A stretch of 64,000 bases of DNA from an uncultured Lachnospiraceae bacterium (GTDB taxonomy: Bacteria > Bacillota > Clostridia > Lachnospirales > Lachnospiraceae), in contig URMK01000029.1 in assembly GCA_900548905.1 (NCBI GenBank), forward strand, positions 1-64,000, given 5' to 3'. Shown here one piece after another: positions 7,139-14,968 of this stretch. Every line of letters begins with the position of its first letter. Position 1 is the first letter of the stretch. Under the pieces are notes generated by a model, which was not told where the DNA came from, ran no database searches, and saw nothing but the letters and a program-made list of their open reading frames with translations. The position numbers were made by a program, and so were the translations under genes.

Positions 7139-8002
7139 ATGGAATTGAGGACGGCGTCATCACCGAAGGATGTGAAGTATTATACGACGGAAAGGCTGCG
7201 TGAGGAGTTTCTGATCCAGGGACTTTTTGCAGCGGATGAGATCAAGCTGGTATACAGCCATATTGATCGTATTATTACCGGGACGGCAACTCCGGTTGGG
7301 AAAAAGCTGGTGCTTACGGCAGGAGACGAGCTTCGCGCGGAATATTTCCTGCTGAGAAGAGAGCTGGGGGTTATCAATATCGGCGGTGCGGGAAGCATAA
7401 CCATTGACGGTAAAGTGTATGAGGTAGCGCCCAGGGAAGGCATGTATGTCGGCATGGGGGCAAGGGATATCAGTTTTGAAAGTGCGGATGGGAGCAATCC
7501 CGCGAAGTTCTATCTGAACAGTGCGCCGGCACATACCGCGTATCCCACGGTTCTGATTAAGAGGGAAGGAACGCCGGAGGATGGTGTGGTTATTATTAAG
7601 GATGAAAATAAGGTGGAATTGGGAAGCCTGGAGGAATCCAACCACAGGGTAATCTGCAAATATATCCTTCCCGGTCAGGTGGAAAGCTGTCAGCTGGTTA
7701 TGGGAATGACATCCCTGAAGCCGGGAAGCGTATGGAATACCATGCCCTGTCATACGCATGACAGAAGGATGGAGGTTTATCTGTATTTTGACCTTCCCGA
7801 GGATGCGTTCGTCATGCATTATATGGGAGAGCCGACGGAAACAAGACATATCGTTGTAAGAAATGAGGAAGCGGTGATTTCTCCCAGCTGGTCCATCCAT
7901 TCAGGCAGCGGTTCCAGGGCGTACACCTTTATATGGGGGATGGTCGGGGAAAACCAGGATTTTGATGATATGGACGGCGTTAAAATGACGGAACTGATGT
8001 AA
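7139..8002 (+). CDS. kduI: 5-dehydro-4-deoxy-D-glucuronate isomerase
   Basis: This 287-residue cytoplasmic cupin enzyme converts 5-keto-4-deoxyuronate, released from unsaturated uronides, to 2,5-diketo-3-deoxygluconate. Metal ligands fit the family pattern: CHTHDRRME gives H205, H207 and E212, and IHSGSG gives H254. The early segment VYSHIDRII is also characteristic. ATG 7139 is chosen because its N-terminus matches the family start and it stands ten bases after AGGAGG; ATG 7130 is only one base after that site. It is the first gene of an operon with kduD, a binding-domain protein, a lyase and rhaM. Confidence 0.95.
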   Translation: MELRTASSPKDVKYYTTERLREEFLIQGLFAADEIKLVYSHIDRIITGTATPVGKKLVLTAGDELRAEYFLLRRELGVINIGGAGSITIDGKVYEVAPREGMYVGMGARDISFESADGSNPAKFYLNSAPAHTAYPTVLIKREGTPEDGVVIIKDENKVELGSLEESNHRVICKYILPGQVESCQLVMGMTSLKPGSVWNTMPCHTHDRRMEVYLYFDLPEDAFVMHYMGEPTETRHIVVRNEEAVISPSWSIHSGSGSRAYTFIWGMVGENQDFDDMDGVKMTELM

Positions 8003-8029
8003 CTATAGCAAAACAAGGAGGAATTGGAA

Positions 8030-8833
8030 ATGGGAATTTTAAATGATTTTTCACTGGAAGGGAAAGTGGCTCTGGTAACGGGAGCATCCTATGGTATCGG
8101 CTTTGCTATCGCAACCGCCTATGCGCAGGCCGGAGCGGCTATTGTGTTTAATGATATCAGGCAGGAGCTGGTTGATAAGGGGATTGCCGCTTATAAGGAA
8201 GAAGGAATTGAGGCTCACGGCTATGTGTGCGACGTTACCGATGAAGAAGCGGTAGCCGGTATGGTTAAGAAAATCGAAGAAGAGGTGGGGGGTATTGATA
8301 TCCTGGTAAATAATGCCGGTATTATCAAGCGTATCCCTATGCTGGAGATGAGCGCGGATCAGTTCCGTCAGGTGATCGATGTGGACCTGAACGCACCGTT
8401 TATCGTATCCAAGGCTGTTATTCCCAGCATGATCAAGAAGGGACACGGCAAGATTATTAACATTTGTTCCATGATGAGCGAGCTGGGGCGTGAAACGGTA
8501 TCCGCTTATGCGGCAGCTAAAGGCGGCCTGAAGATGCTTACCAGGAATATTGCATCGGAATACGGCGAGTTCAATATTCAGTGTAACGGTATCGGACCCG
8601 GCTATATCGCAACACCTCAGACGGCGCCTCTGCGTGAAATACAGCCTGACGGCAGCAGGCATCCGTTCGATCAGTTTATTATTGCCAAAACGCCTGCGGC
8701 GCGCTGGGGAGATGCCGCAGACCTTCAGGGACCCGCTGTGTTCCTGGCGTCCGATGCTTCTAATTTTGTCAACGGACATGTCCTTTATGTGGACGGCGGT
8801 ATTCTGGCTTATATCGGAAAGCAGCCGCAGTAA
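8030..8833 (+). CDS. kduD: 2-dehydro-3-deoxy-D-gluconate 5-dehydrogenase
   Basis: This 267-residue short-chain dehydrogenase reduces 2,5-diketo-3-deoxygluconate to 2-keto-3-deoxygluconate (KDG) with NAD(P)H. The nucleotide-binding motif TGASYGIG is at about 19-26, NNAG follows, and the catalytic pair YAAAK is at about 160-164. The N-terminus FSLEGKVALVTG is typical of KduD. ATG 8030 follows AAGGAGG with good spacing, 27 bases after kduI. Its product feeds KdgK and the KDPG aldolase encoded at 17392-19422. Confidence 0.95.
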   Translation: MGILNDFSLEGKVALVTGASYGIGFAIATAYAQAGAAIVFNDIRQELVDKGIAAYKEEGIEAHGYVCDVTDEEAVAGMVKKIEEEVGGIDILVNNAGIIKRIPMLEMSADQFRQVIDVDLNAPFIVSKAVIPSMIKKGHGKIINICSMMSELGRETVSAYAAAKGGLKMLTRNIASEYGEFNIQCNGIGPGYIATPQTAPLREIQPDGSRHPFDQFIIAKTPAARWGDAADLQGPAVFLASDASNFVNGHVLYVDGGILAYIGKQPQ

Positions 8834-8867
8834 TTTATGTCCCGAAGGGGATTTGACTGACAGCAGA

Positions 8868-8945
8868 GCAGGGTAAGATAAATGCCCTGCCTATGGAATA
8901 AGCAGCTTAAAGGGCCTTCCTGTGCGCGCAGCGGGGAAGGCCCTT
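8868..8945. promoter_or_regulatory. Two intercistronic hairpins after kduD
   Basis: GCAGGG pairs with CCCTGC at 8868-8890, and AAGGGCCTTCC pairs with GGAAGGCCCTT at 8910-8945. The second has no long T-run, so it may only reduce readthrough or mark an mRNA processing site between kduD and the next operon gene. Confidence 0.6.
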
Positions 8946-9012
8946 ACTGCTATCGTAATAAGTGCAACTGCAAGGTATGGATACGTTAAAACAGATAACG
9001 GGAGGAATAAAC

Positions 9013-9795
9013 GTGCTTACTTTAAAAGTGACGGACAAAGACAATCAGGTTAAGGGGATGAGCAGCGGGGAAACGGAAGTAAACCTGGCAGTGCCCTTTG
9101 CCTATGAGGAAGGGGATAAAATTGTGGTGGAAACCACGGAAACTCCCTGCCGGCTGTGGCTTCAGCTGGACGACGCGCTGGGGAAATCCCTGGTATATCT
9201 TACCGGTACTTATGAATATACCATTCCTTTCGGGGAAAAAAGGGTTTGCTATTCTCCGAAGGTTTTTTCCGGGGAAAGGCATCTTCTGTGCGCAAAAAAG
9301 GCAAAGGATTTTGAGATCCATGCATACCGTAACCAGGCAGTAAATGTAAATGATCAGCATGGAAACCGGGTGTGCTGTCCAAGAGCATCCGCCAATGTGG
9401 AAACGAGAGGGGAATCCGTGTTTGCGGCGATGAATGCCATTGACGGAGTGACGGAAAACCGTTCCCACGGAGAATGGCCCTATGCTTCCTGGGGAATCAA
9501 CCGGCAGGATGATGCCAAAATCAGGCTGGATTTCGGCCGGCCGATAGAGGTGGATACCATAGTGCTGTATACCCGGGCGGATTTTCCGCATGACAACTGG
9601 TGGGTGGACGGGAAAATCACGTTTTCCGACGGCAGCCATATGCAGCTTCCCATGGAGAAGTCGGTCCTTCCCCATACGTTTTCCTTTGAAAAGAAGATCA
9701 TTACCTGGCTGGAAATGGGGGAACTGATCAAGGCGGACGATCCGTCTCCGTTCCCGGCGCTGACCCAGATTGAGGTATACGGAAAAGAAGTGTAA
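9013..9795 (+). CDS. Putative carbohydrate-binding protein (F5/8 type C-like, DUF7402)
   Basis: This 260-residue protein has no signal peptide. The second half looks like a galactose-binding/discoidin jelly roll: CPRASANVETRGESVFAAMNAIDG, then HGEWPYASWGIN, then RLDFGRPIEVDTIVLYTRADFPHDNWW. These match the F5/8 type C pattern of ligand loops followed by a paired beta-strand. The first half (about 1-100) is a beta-rich domain of unknown role. The GTG at 9013 has GGGAGG seven bases upstream. Placed between kduD and the lyase, it may hold imported oligosaccharide or act with the lyase inside the cell (inference). Confidence 0.65.
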   Translation: MLTLKVTDKDNQVKGMSSGETEVNLAVPFAYEEGDKIVVETTETPCRLWLQLDDALGKSLVYLTGTYEYTIPFGEKRVCYSPKVFSGERHLLCAKKAKDFEIHAYRNQAVNVNDQHGNRVCCPRASANVETRGESVFAAMNAIDGVTENRSHGEWPYASWGINRQDDAKIRLDFGRPIEVDTIVLYTRADFPHDNWWVDGKITFSDGSHMQLPMEKSVLPHTFSFEKKIITWLEMGELIKADDPSPFPALTQIEVYGKEV

Positions 9796-9800
9796 GCCGG

Positions 9801-9830
9801 GTAACGGTTCAGACTTGTGCGGACTGTCAC
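9801..9830. repeat. GTAACGGTTC-type hairpin between binding protein and lyase genes
   Basis: GTAACGGTTCAGAC and GCGGACTGTCAC pair imperfectly with wobble. The motif resembles the repeat at 6853-6884, and it sits in the 52 bp gap just upstream of the lyase ribosome binding site, where it could modulate translation. Confidence 0.35.
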
Positions 9831-9847
9831 TAAGGAGGGAACATAGA

Positions 9848-11632
9848 ATGGGGGATAATACAATGAGGGATAAAGGGATCAGCAAACGGGAATTGGAAAG
9901 TTATCTGCAGGAATATACCGCCTGTCTGCGGGCCCATGGGAAAGCGCTTCTGGATAAGCCGATGCCCGAGGCGGATGAAGCCATGTTTTCACTGTATGAA
10001 ACAACCGGCAACCGGCTTACCTACGAAGCGGTATATTTTGCGCGGCGCAAAATGCTCGCCGTTTACGGATGCCTTTCCCTGCTGGAGGGGAAGGATGTAT
10101 ACCTGAAAAAGCTGGAGGAAGTCCTGGACGGTATCTGTGAAGAGGAATGCTGGGCGCTTCCAGCCCATATCAACCGGAAAGAGGATTCGGGCTGGCGTAA
10201 TTGTGTGGATCTGTTCGCTTCGGAGACGGCCCAGGCACTTTCGGAAATCATCAGCGGGCTTGGGGACCGTCTGCCGCCGGCATTGCATGTAAAGGTGCGG
10301 GAGAATATATACCGTAGAGTGCTTAAGCCGTTTATGGAAGCTCCGGCGCCTTATGCGTGGTGGGAAGGCGGGGACAATAACTGGAATGCGGTATGCTGCG
10401 GCAGTATCGGCTGTGCGGCGATCTATCTGCTGCAGGATAAGCCTGAGATACAAAGGCCTCTCCTGGATCGCATAGTATGTTCCCTGGAATCCTATATTGC
10501 GGGATTTTCCGGGGACGGGGCATGTATGGAGGGACTGGGGTATTTTACTTACGGTATGACCTACTATACCGGCTTTGCCGATATGCTGTACCGGTATACG
10601 GACGGCGGAACCGATTTGATGGAGGGAGCCGTATGCCGGCAGATTGCCTGCTTCCAGCAGAAATGTTATTTCCCTTCGGGAAGGACGCTCAGTTTTTCAG
10701 ATGGAGACAGCAGAGATACCTATAAGATGGGATTGACATGTTTTCTGGCAATGAGGTATGCTGAAGTGGAAATACCTCCCCTGTCCTGTGCGGGCGGTTT
10801 TGACAATGACAGCTGTTATCGGTTTATGGCGAATTACCGGGATGTGCTTTGGACCAGGGAATATCTGAATCGGGCTGAAAAAGGGCTGCTTCCGGTAAAA
10901 AACGGGGATGTGGGGGAGCCGGACTGTCTGGTCCTGCCCGGAGCGCAGTGGAGCATCTGCCGGGGATTATCCGGCGGGGGTATGGCTGTGAAGGGCGGAA
11001 ATAACGGAGAGCCCCATAATCATAACGACGTGGGGAGTTTCCTGTATCTGGCGGGAGAGGAAATGCTTCTGACGGATCTGGGAGCCGGAGAATACACCCG
11101 GGATTATTTTGGTGATAAAAGGTATGAAATCCTGTGTAACCAGTCTCTTGGACACAGCGTTCCGATTCTTGACGGAGAGGGCCAGAAGAGCGGCCGGGAA
11201 TATGCATGCAGCCGGTTTGAGGCAGACGGCCGGGGCGGGACCGTACTTTCCTTCGGGGAAGCTTATGGAAAGGTGCAGGTGGAGAAGCTTGTGCGAAGCC
11301 TGTATTATGATCCGGAGAAGGAAACCCTTCTTGCGGAAGATGTGCTGGAAGGCAGGGAAAAGGGAGAAAGCCCGGTTTCCATGAAGGAAAATCTGGTCAC
11401 CCAATATTATCCTGAAATTACCGGGAACACCATACATATTGCGGGCAGAAAATATGGCTGCCGGATAACGGTTGAGGATCTGGAAGGAAGCATTGGCCTT
11501 GAGGCCAAAAAACACGCAAACCATAAGGGTGTGGAAGAAGAGGTATATTGTATAACCTGGGAGGTGCCGGCTGACAATGGTAAGCCGTGGATGAGAAAAT
11601 GCCGGTTCCGGGTGGAAATGGAGGAAATATGA
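9848..11632 (+). CDS. Heparinase II/III family polysaccharide lyase-like protein
   Basis: This 594-residue protein lacks a signal peptide, so it is likely cytoplasmic and acts on imported oligosaccharides. The first ~330 residues form the helical toroid, with EGGDNNWNAVCCGSIG and a Tyr-rich EGLGYFTYGMTYYTGF segment. The beta-sandwich domain carries GNNGEPHNHNDVGSF (H390 and H392), the hallmark of heparinase II/III and oligo-alginate lyase-like enzymes. The expected chemistry is beta-elimination next to a uronic acid, giving unsaturated uronate for KduI/KduD. The start at 9848 follows AAGGAGGG. The gene overlaps rhaM by ATGA, so rhamnose may be a co-product (inference). The exact substrate is unknown. 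Confidence 0.85.
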   Translation: MGDNTMRDKGISKRELESYLQEYTACLRAHGKALLDKPMPEADEAMFSLYETTGNRLTYEAVYFARRKMLAVYGCLSLLEGKDVYLKKLEEVLDGICEEECWALPAHINRKEDSGWRNCVDLFASETAQALSEIISGLGDRLPPALHVKVRENIYRRVLKPFMEAPAPYAWWEGGDNNWNAVCCGSIGCAAIYLLQDKPEIQRPLLDRIVCSLESYIAGFSGDGACMEGLGYFTYGMTYYTGFADMLYRYTDGGTDLMEGAVCRQIACFQQKCYFPSGRTLSFSDGDSRDTYKMGLTCFLAMRYAEVEIPPLSCAGGFDNDSCYRFMANYRDVLWTREYLNRAEKGLLPVKNGDVGEPDCLVLPGAQWSICRGLSGGGMAVKGGNNGEPHNHNDVGSFLYLAGEEMLLTDLGAGEYTRDYFGDKRYEILCNQSLGHSVPILDGEGQKSGREYACSRFEADGRGGTVLSFGEAYGKVQVEKLVRSLYYDPEKETLLAEDVLEGREKGESPVSMKENLVTQYYPEITGNTIHIAGRKYGCRITVEDLEGSIGLEAKKHANHKGVEEEVYCITWEVPADNGKPWMRKCRFRVEMEEI

Positions 11633-11940
11633 TTAAGGGATTTAAAATGAAGCTCTATGAAGGACAGGAAGCGGAATATGAAAAACGCCATAACCTGCTC
11701 TGGCCGGAAATGAAGGACATGATCCATTCGCATGGCGGTAAGAACTATACCATTTTTCTGGACAGAGAGACCCTGACCCTTTTTGGCTGTATTGAGATTG
11801 AGGACGAAGAACTCTGGGCCAGAGGGGCGGATACCGCAATCAACCGGAAATGGTGGGATTATATGGCGGATATTATGGAAACCAACCCGGATAACAGCCC
11901 GGTAAGTATCGATTTGCAGACCGTTTTCCATCTGGACTGA
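11629..11940 (+). CDS. rhaM: L-rhamnose mutarotase
   Basis: This 103-residue protein of the RhaM/YiiL family interconverts alpha and beta L-rhamnose. Conserved positions Y17, H21 and WPEM follow the family order within YEKRHNLLWPEM. The second half, YTIFLDRETLTLFGCIEIED, and the WWDYMADIM helix are also typical. The start overlaps the lyase stop as ATGA, so the two are translationally coupled. No other rhamnose catabolic gene is in the window; its presence here suggests that the lyase substrate contains rhamnose. Confidence 0.92.
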   Translation: MIKGFKMKLYEGQEAEYEKRHNLLWPEMKDMIHSHGGKNYTIFLDRETLTLFGCIEIEDEELWARGADTAINRKWWDYMADIMETNPDNSPVSIDLQTVFHLD

Positions 11941-12272
11941 TAAGAGGCGGTAAGAATACGGAATGGAGAATCTGATATTCAGCCTGAATCCTACCGTACC
12001 GATTTTTCTGATGATGACTACTTTTTTCAGCGCTTTTACCCTCACCGGGGGGGCTGTTTTTAGTGAAGACGCCGCCACTGAGCTGAAGTGTGCCTGAAAC
12101 GGAGCGGAAGCCCTGAAAGCCGCAGTTCCTGAGGTAGCCGGACATGTATGTATATTTTATTCCGTTTTTAAATTTATAAAAACAAGAGAAAACGCCTGTA
12201 TCCCACCGAAAAACCAGGATTTCACGGAGGATACAGGCGTTTGTTATGGAATAGCTGCGGACCGGGAACATA
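11941..12272. other. Intergenic region after rhaM
   Basis: This is 332 bp between convergent genes with no credible gene. It contains a terminator at 12190-12242 and otherwise unremarkable sequence. Confidence 0.5.
12190..12242. terminator. Bidirectional terminator
   Basis: AAACGCCTGTATCC pairs with GGATACAGGCGTTT, with A-rich sequence before and T-rich sequence after. It can serve the kdu operon (plus) and the transglutaminase-like gene (minus). Confidence 0.8.
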
Positions 12273-13682
12273 TCAGGGAACCGGATGGATATCGATCATT
12301 TTGTGGTAATAGTGAAACTGGGTGCCGTATAAGCCTGTGCCGTCAATTTCACATTCCCCTACCTGATTGTCGTACGGGTCTGCACGAAGGCCCTGCTTGA
12401 CCGGCCTGAGAGGTGCCTGGAATGCGGTGTTCGCCACCATACGGAAGGGATCCAGATTGCAGAAATAAAAGGCACGGCGTTCCTCATCCCCGGCACGAAA
12501 GGCGCTTCCTCCGAAGGAAAGGTCTGCATGAAGCCAGCCGAAAGGCTCCACATAGAACTGTGCCCAGTCATGAGGGCCGATGGATTCGGGCGTGGCAGAC
12601 AGACCGGACTGCCAGCGTGCCGGAATGCCTGCAATGCGGCAGAGCGTAATGAAAAGAAGCGCCTGCACGCCGCAGTCCCCTTTCTGGTTCACCGCACAAT
12701 ATTCCGGAATACATGGGAGCATAAAGTATTCCTTCATATAGGAATATTTGATGTGCGTGGTTATGTAGTCATAAATCTTCCTGGCTTTCTCCAGCGGATT
12801 GGTTTCACCGCCGATGATATCCGCGGTGAGGGAACGCAGGAAAGGGGTAAAGAGGATATGAGGGGGTACCTCACCCGTTTCAAAATCCGGCCGGACGGGA
12901 GAAACAACGGCGGCTGCGCTCTGCGGGCCGTCCTTATGTCCGGCAAGAGCGGGATCGGGCTGTTGGTAACGTATGGTGCTGTCATATTCATATTCCACCC
13001 AGAACGCCTCATTCTCCGTAAGCGTTTCCCGGAATGCAACGGTTCTTGCAGGCGAATGAGCCGTATCCAGGGAAGACGGATTATGGCTTGTACGCAGAAT
13101 ACGCACATTGGAAGAGGGGTATTCTTCTATGGGTACCGGCAGGTGTACCAGGATTTCCTTTCCCGGCACGAAGAAGGCATCTCGGATCTCAAGACCTGCC
13201 CGGATATGGATGTGATACCGGAGTACCCCTTTTTCTTTGATCTGACGGATGGTTTTCTGGCGGAACGCGGCCTTGCGGGCGGAGTCTTCCGTCAGGGCCG
13301 GATTGGACCGGCGAGCGATATCCGGATGTGTTGCCGTAAGCGTTTCAAAGAAACGATGGAAATATCTTTTTTGCCCGTTAAGAAAAAGGAAATCGATCCG
13401 GCCCGCCGTTTCCAGTGCCTGGAATTCTTCTTCCGTGAAGGCGGGAATGGTATTCCGGATAAGAGCCAGTGCCTGGGGATAAGTGTAGGGAAAATCGGCA
13501 GGAAGGTGGATAAGTCTGATCTTTTCCAGTTCAAGCCTGCCCTGCAGCGCCTCCGGGCAGCCGGAGGAAAGGCGGCTGTCAATGAGGGATATAGCCCGAT
13601 CATAATAACCGCTGCTGATATAGCTTTGGATATCTTCCGGAAGAGGGGTGGAAAGATATTTTATAGTATCATTTATCGTCAT
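12273..13682 (-). CDS. Transglutaminase-like domain protein
   Basis: This 469-residue protein has no signal peptide. The C-terminal ~190 residues form a transglutaminase-like cysteine-protease fold: catalytic Cys in QKGDCGVQALLF (C337), His in GPHDWAQFYV (H371) and Asp in LHADLSF (D387), in the order of the family triad. The N-terminal ~150 residues are helical, followed by a beta-rich linker. Family members act as transamidases or peptidases, so the reaction cannot be fixed. AAAGGA lies seven bases before the ATG. The gene is followed in the same direction after a gap by none; upstream lies the cysteine-rich coat-like gene. A role in spore-coat crosslinking is possible but speculative. Confidence 0.8.
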   Translation of the reverse strand: MTINDTIKYLSTPLPEDIQSYISSGYYDRAISLIDSRLSSGCPEALQGRLELEKIRLIHLPADFPYTYPQALALIRNTIPAFTEEEFQALETAGRIDFLFLNGQKRYFHRFFETLTATHPDIARRSNPALTEDSARKAAFRQKTIRQIKEKGVLRYHIHIRAGLEIRDAFFVPGKEILVHLPVPIEEYPSSNVRILRTSHNPSSLDTAHSPARTVAFRETLTENEAFWVEYEYDSTIRYQQPDPALAGHKDGPQSAAAVVSPVRPDFETGEVPPHILFTPFLRSLTADIIGGETNPLEKARKIYDYITTHIKYSYMKEYFMLPCIPEYCAVNQKGDCGVQALLFITLCRIAGIPARWQSGLSATPESIGPHDWAQFYVEPFGWLHADLSFGGSAFRAGDEERRAFYFCNLDPFRMVANTAFQAPLRPVKQGLRADPYDNQVGECEIDGTGLYGTQFHYYHKMIDIHPVP

Positions 13683-13703
13683 AGCATGTCCTTTCTTTTG
13701 CCG

Positions 13704-13720
13704 TGCGGCAGCATGCCGCA
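13704..13720 (-). promoter_or_regulatory. Leader hairpin of transglutaminase-like gene
   Basis: TGCGGCA-GCA-TGCCGCA forms a seven-base-pair stem with a three-base loop about 20 bases upstream of the start codon. It may affect translation; no ligand-binding structure is apparent. Confidence 0.35.
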
Positions 13721-13842
13721 GGAAAAATCGGTATCTGTCAATCTTATTTTATCACATTTCCCGAAGCAGGGCGATATGAGCTTATAAATCTTCAAAAAAC
13801 GTTTGGTGTTTCTCCCAAAAGGGGAAGAGGGAACAACAGCAT

Positions 13843-13885
13843 AAAAGGTGCTGCGGCTGGATTACCGGCCTGGCAGCACCTTTTT
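13843..13885. terminator. Intrinsic terminator of cysteine-rich gene
   Basis: AAAAGGTGCTGC pairs with GCAGCACCTTTT, flanked by A- and T-runs. It lies just downstream of the minus-strand cysteine-rich gene and works in either direction. Confidence 0.85.
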
Positions 13886-13897
13886 GGCTGCCGTAGC

Positions 13898-14827
13898 TTA
13901 ATCGTTTTCCGTGGTCTGTGCGGGCGGCGGGCTGCATTGGGAACCTGAGGAAGCGCAGCAGCAAGGGTCGCAGGGAACATCACAGGAATCCTTGAGAGTT
14001 TCTTCGTACTTGGGGGGCCCGAGTTCCAACGGCTTGATTGCCAGATCAAGCAGGTCTCCGCAGACAAAATCCAGACAGATAGTGTCGTCGGTAGGGCGGG
14101 TACATGCTTTGGGTACCACGGCTTTTCCGCTGTGGGGAATTTTGTACTGGGAGAAATAAACGGATTTGAGAATAACACTCAAACCTATGGTAGCCATACA
14201 TTCCTCCGGATCAAAATTCAGGACTTTGGGAATGGCAATCAGGTTCAGGCCCTGGGACAGGGCTGTATTATCACAACCGAAACCGATAACATGAACGATA
14301 GCCGGGAGGCAGGGTTCGTTGGCATGTGCAACCCCGTAGGGGGCATAAATTTCCAGCTCCACGGAAGTGGGGTTGGTATCTTCATCCATATATTCGTATT
14401 CCGGAGAGGTCTCATTGGCAGGAAGGTAATTGGCTGTCACGACCTGGGTTGCGAGAACCCTTTTTGCGCAGTCGTAAAAGGTAACAAAAAAGATAACCTG
14501 CAGGTTAGTCAGCGTGACAAGATAACAGTTGGGGCGTCCGCTGATGGGTTCAGCAGTAACTGCCGTTTCCCCATAGGTTTCAAAACAAATATCCATAACC
14601 TGTACGGAAATGCTGTCCACATTGGTTACGGGTGCTTCCATGGGAATGTTCCGGCAGAGATTGATGCCAAGCTCATCATAAACAACAGGGGTGAGGACTG
14701 TCAGACAGTCGGGATCACCGCATATGGGGTCCGTGCAGACGTCCAGACATTTTCCTTTTTTGTCAATGCCGCAGCTCACATATCTTTTTGAGCAGCATTT
14801 ACAGCTTTTGGATTTGCAGTTAGGCAT
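13898..14827 (-). CDS. Cysteine-rich protein, possible spore-coat component
   Basis: This 309-residue protein is of unrecognised family. The N-terminal 45 residues hold ten cysteines, including KSCKCCSKR and DVCTDPICGDPDC. The C-terminal ~30 residues have another cluster, SCDVPCDPCCCASS. The middle is beta-rich and alternates hydrophobic strands. There is no signal peptide. AAGGAG stands eight bases before the ATG. Upstream on the same strand is a sigma-K-like promoter (14858-14884), the kind used in the mother cell late in sporulation. Cys-rich tails and that promoter fit an insoluble, disulfide-crosslinked coat or exosporium protein, but this is an inference. Confidence 0.6.
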   Translation of the reverse strand: MPNCKSKSCKCCSKRYVSCGIDKKGKCLDVCTDPICGDPDCLTVLTPVVYDELGINLCRNIPMEAPVTNVDSISVQVMDICFETYGETAVTAEPISGRPNCYLVTLTNLQVIFFVTFYDCAKRVLATQVVTANYLPANETSPEYEYMDEDTNPTSVELEIYAPYGVAHANEPCLPAIVHVIGFGCDNTALSQGLNLIAIPKVLNFDPEECMATIGLSVILKSVYFSQYKIPHSGKAVVPKACTRPTDDTICLDFVCGDLLDLAIKPLELGPPKYEETLKDSCDVPCDPCCCASSGSQCSPPPAQTTEND

Positions 14828-14857
14828 ATGGAATGCTCCTTATAAAAATACTTACTA

Positions 14858-14884
14858 TATCCTATGCACTCTGCTTCTTTTTGT
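14858..14884 (-). promoter_or_regulatory. Sigma-K-like promoter
   Basis: On the minus strand AC at -35 and CATAGGATA at -10 are separated by 16 bases, fitting the sigma-K consensus AC-N16/17-CATANNNTA. Transcription would start about 25 bases before the AUG of the cysteine-rich gene. The motif is short, so chance occurrence is possible. Confidence 0.45.
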
Positions 14885-14968
14885 TCGGGAATGGAAATAT
14901 ATTTATGAGAGGGGATAAGGAACAGTCTGAATGGTTCCTATGAAAAGGAAAAAGGAGGAGGATGCAGA

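Noticed and set aside
12528..13787. 419-codon plus-strand frame opposite the transglutaminase-like gene
   Set aside because: The opposite strand has a catalytic triad, a ribosome site and a suitable terminator; this frame has none.
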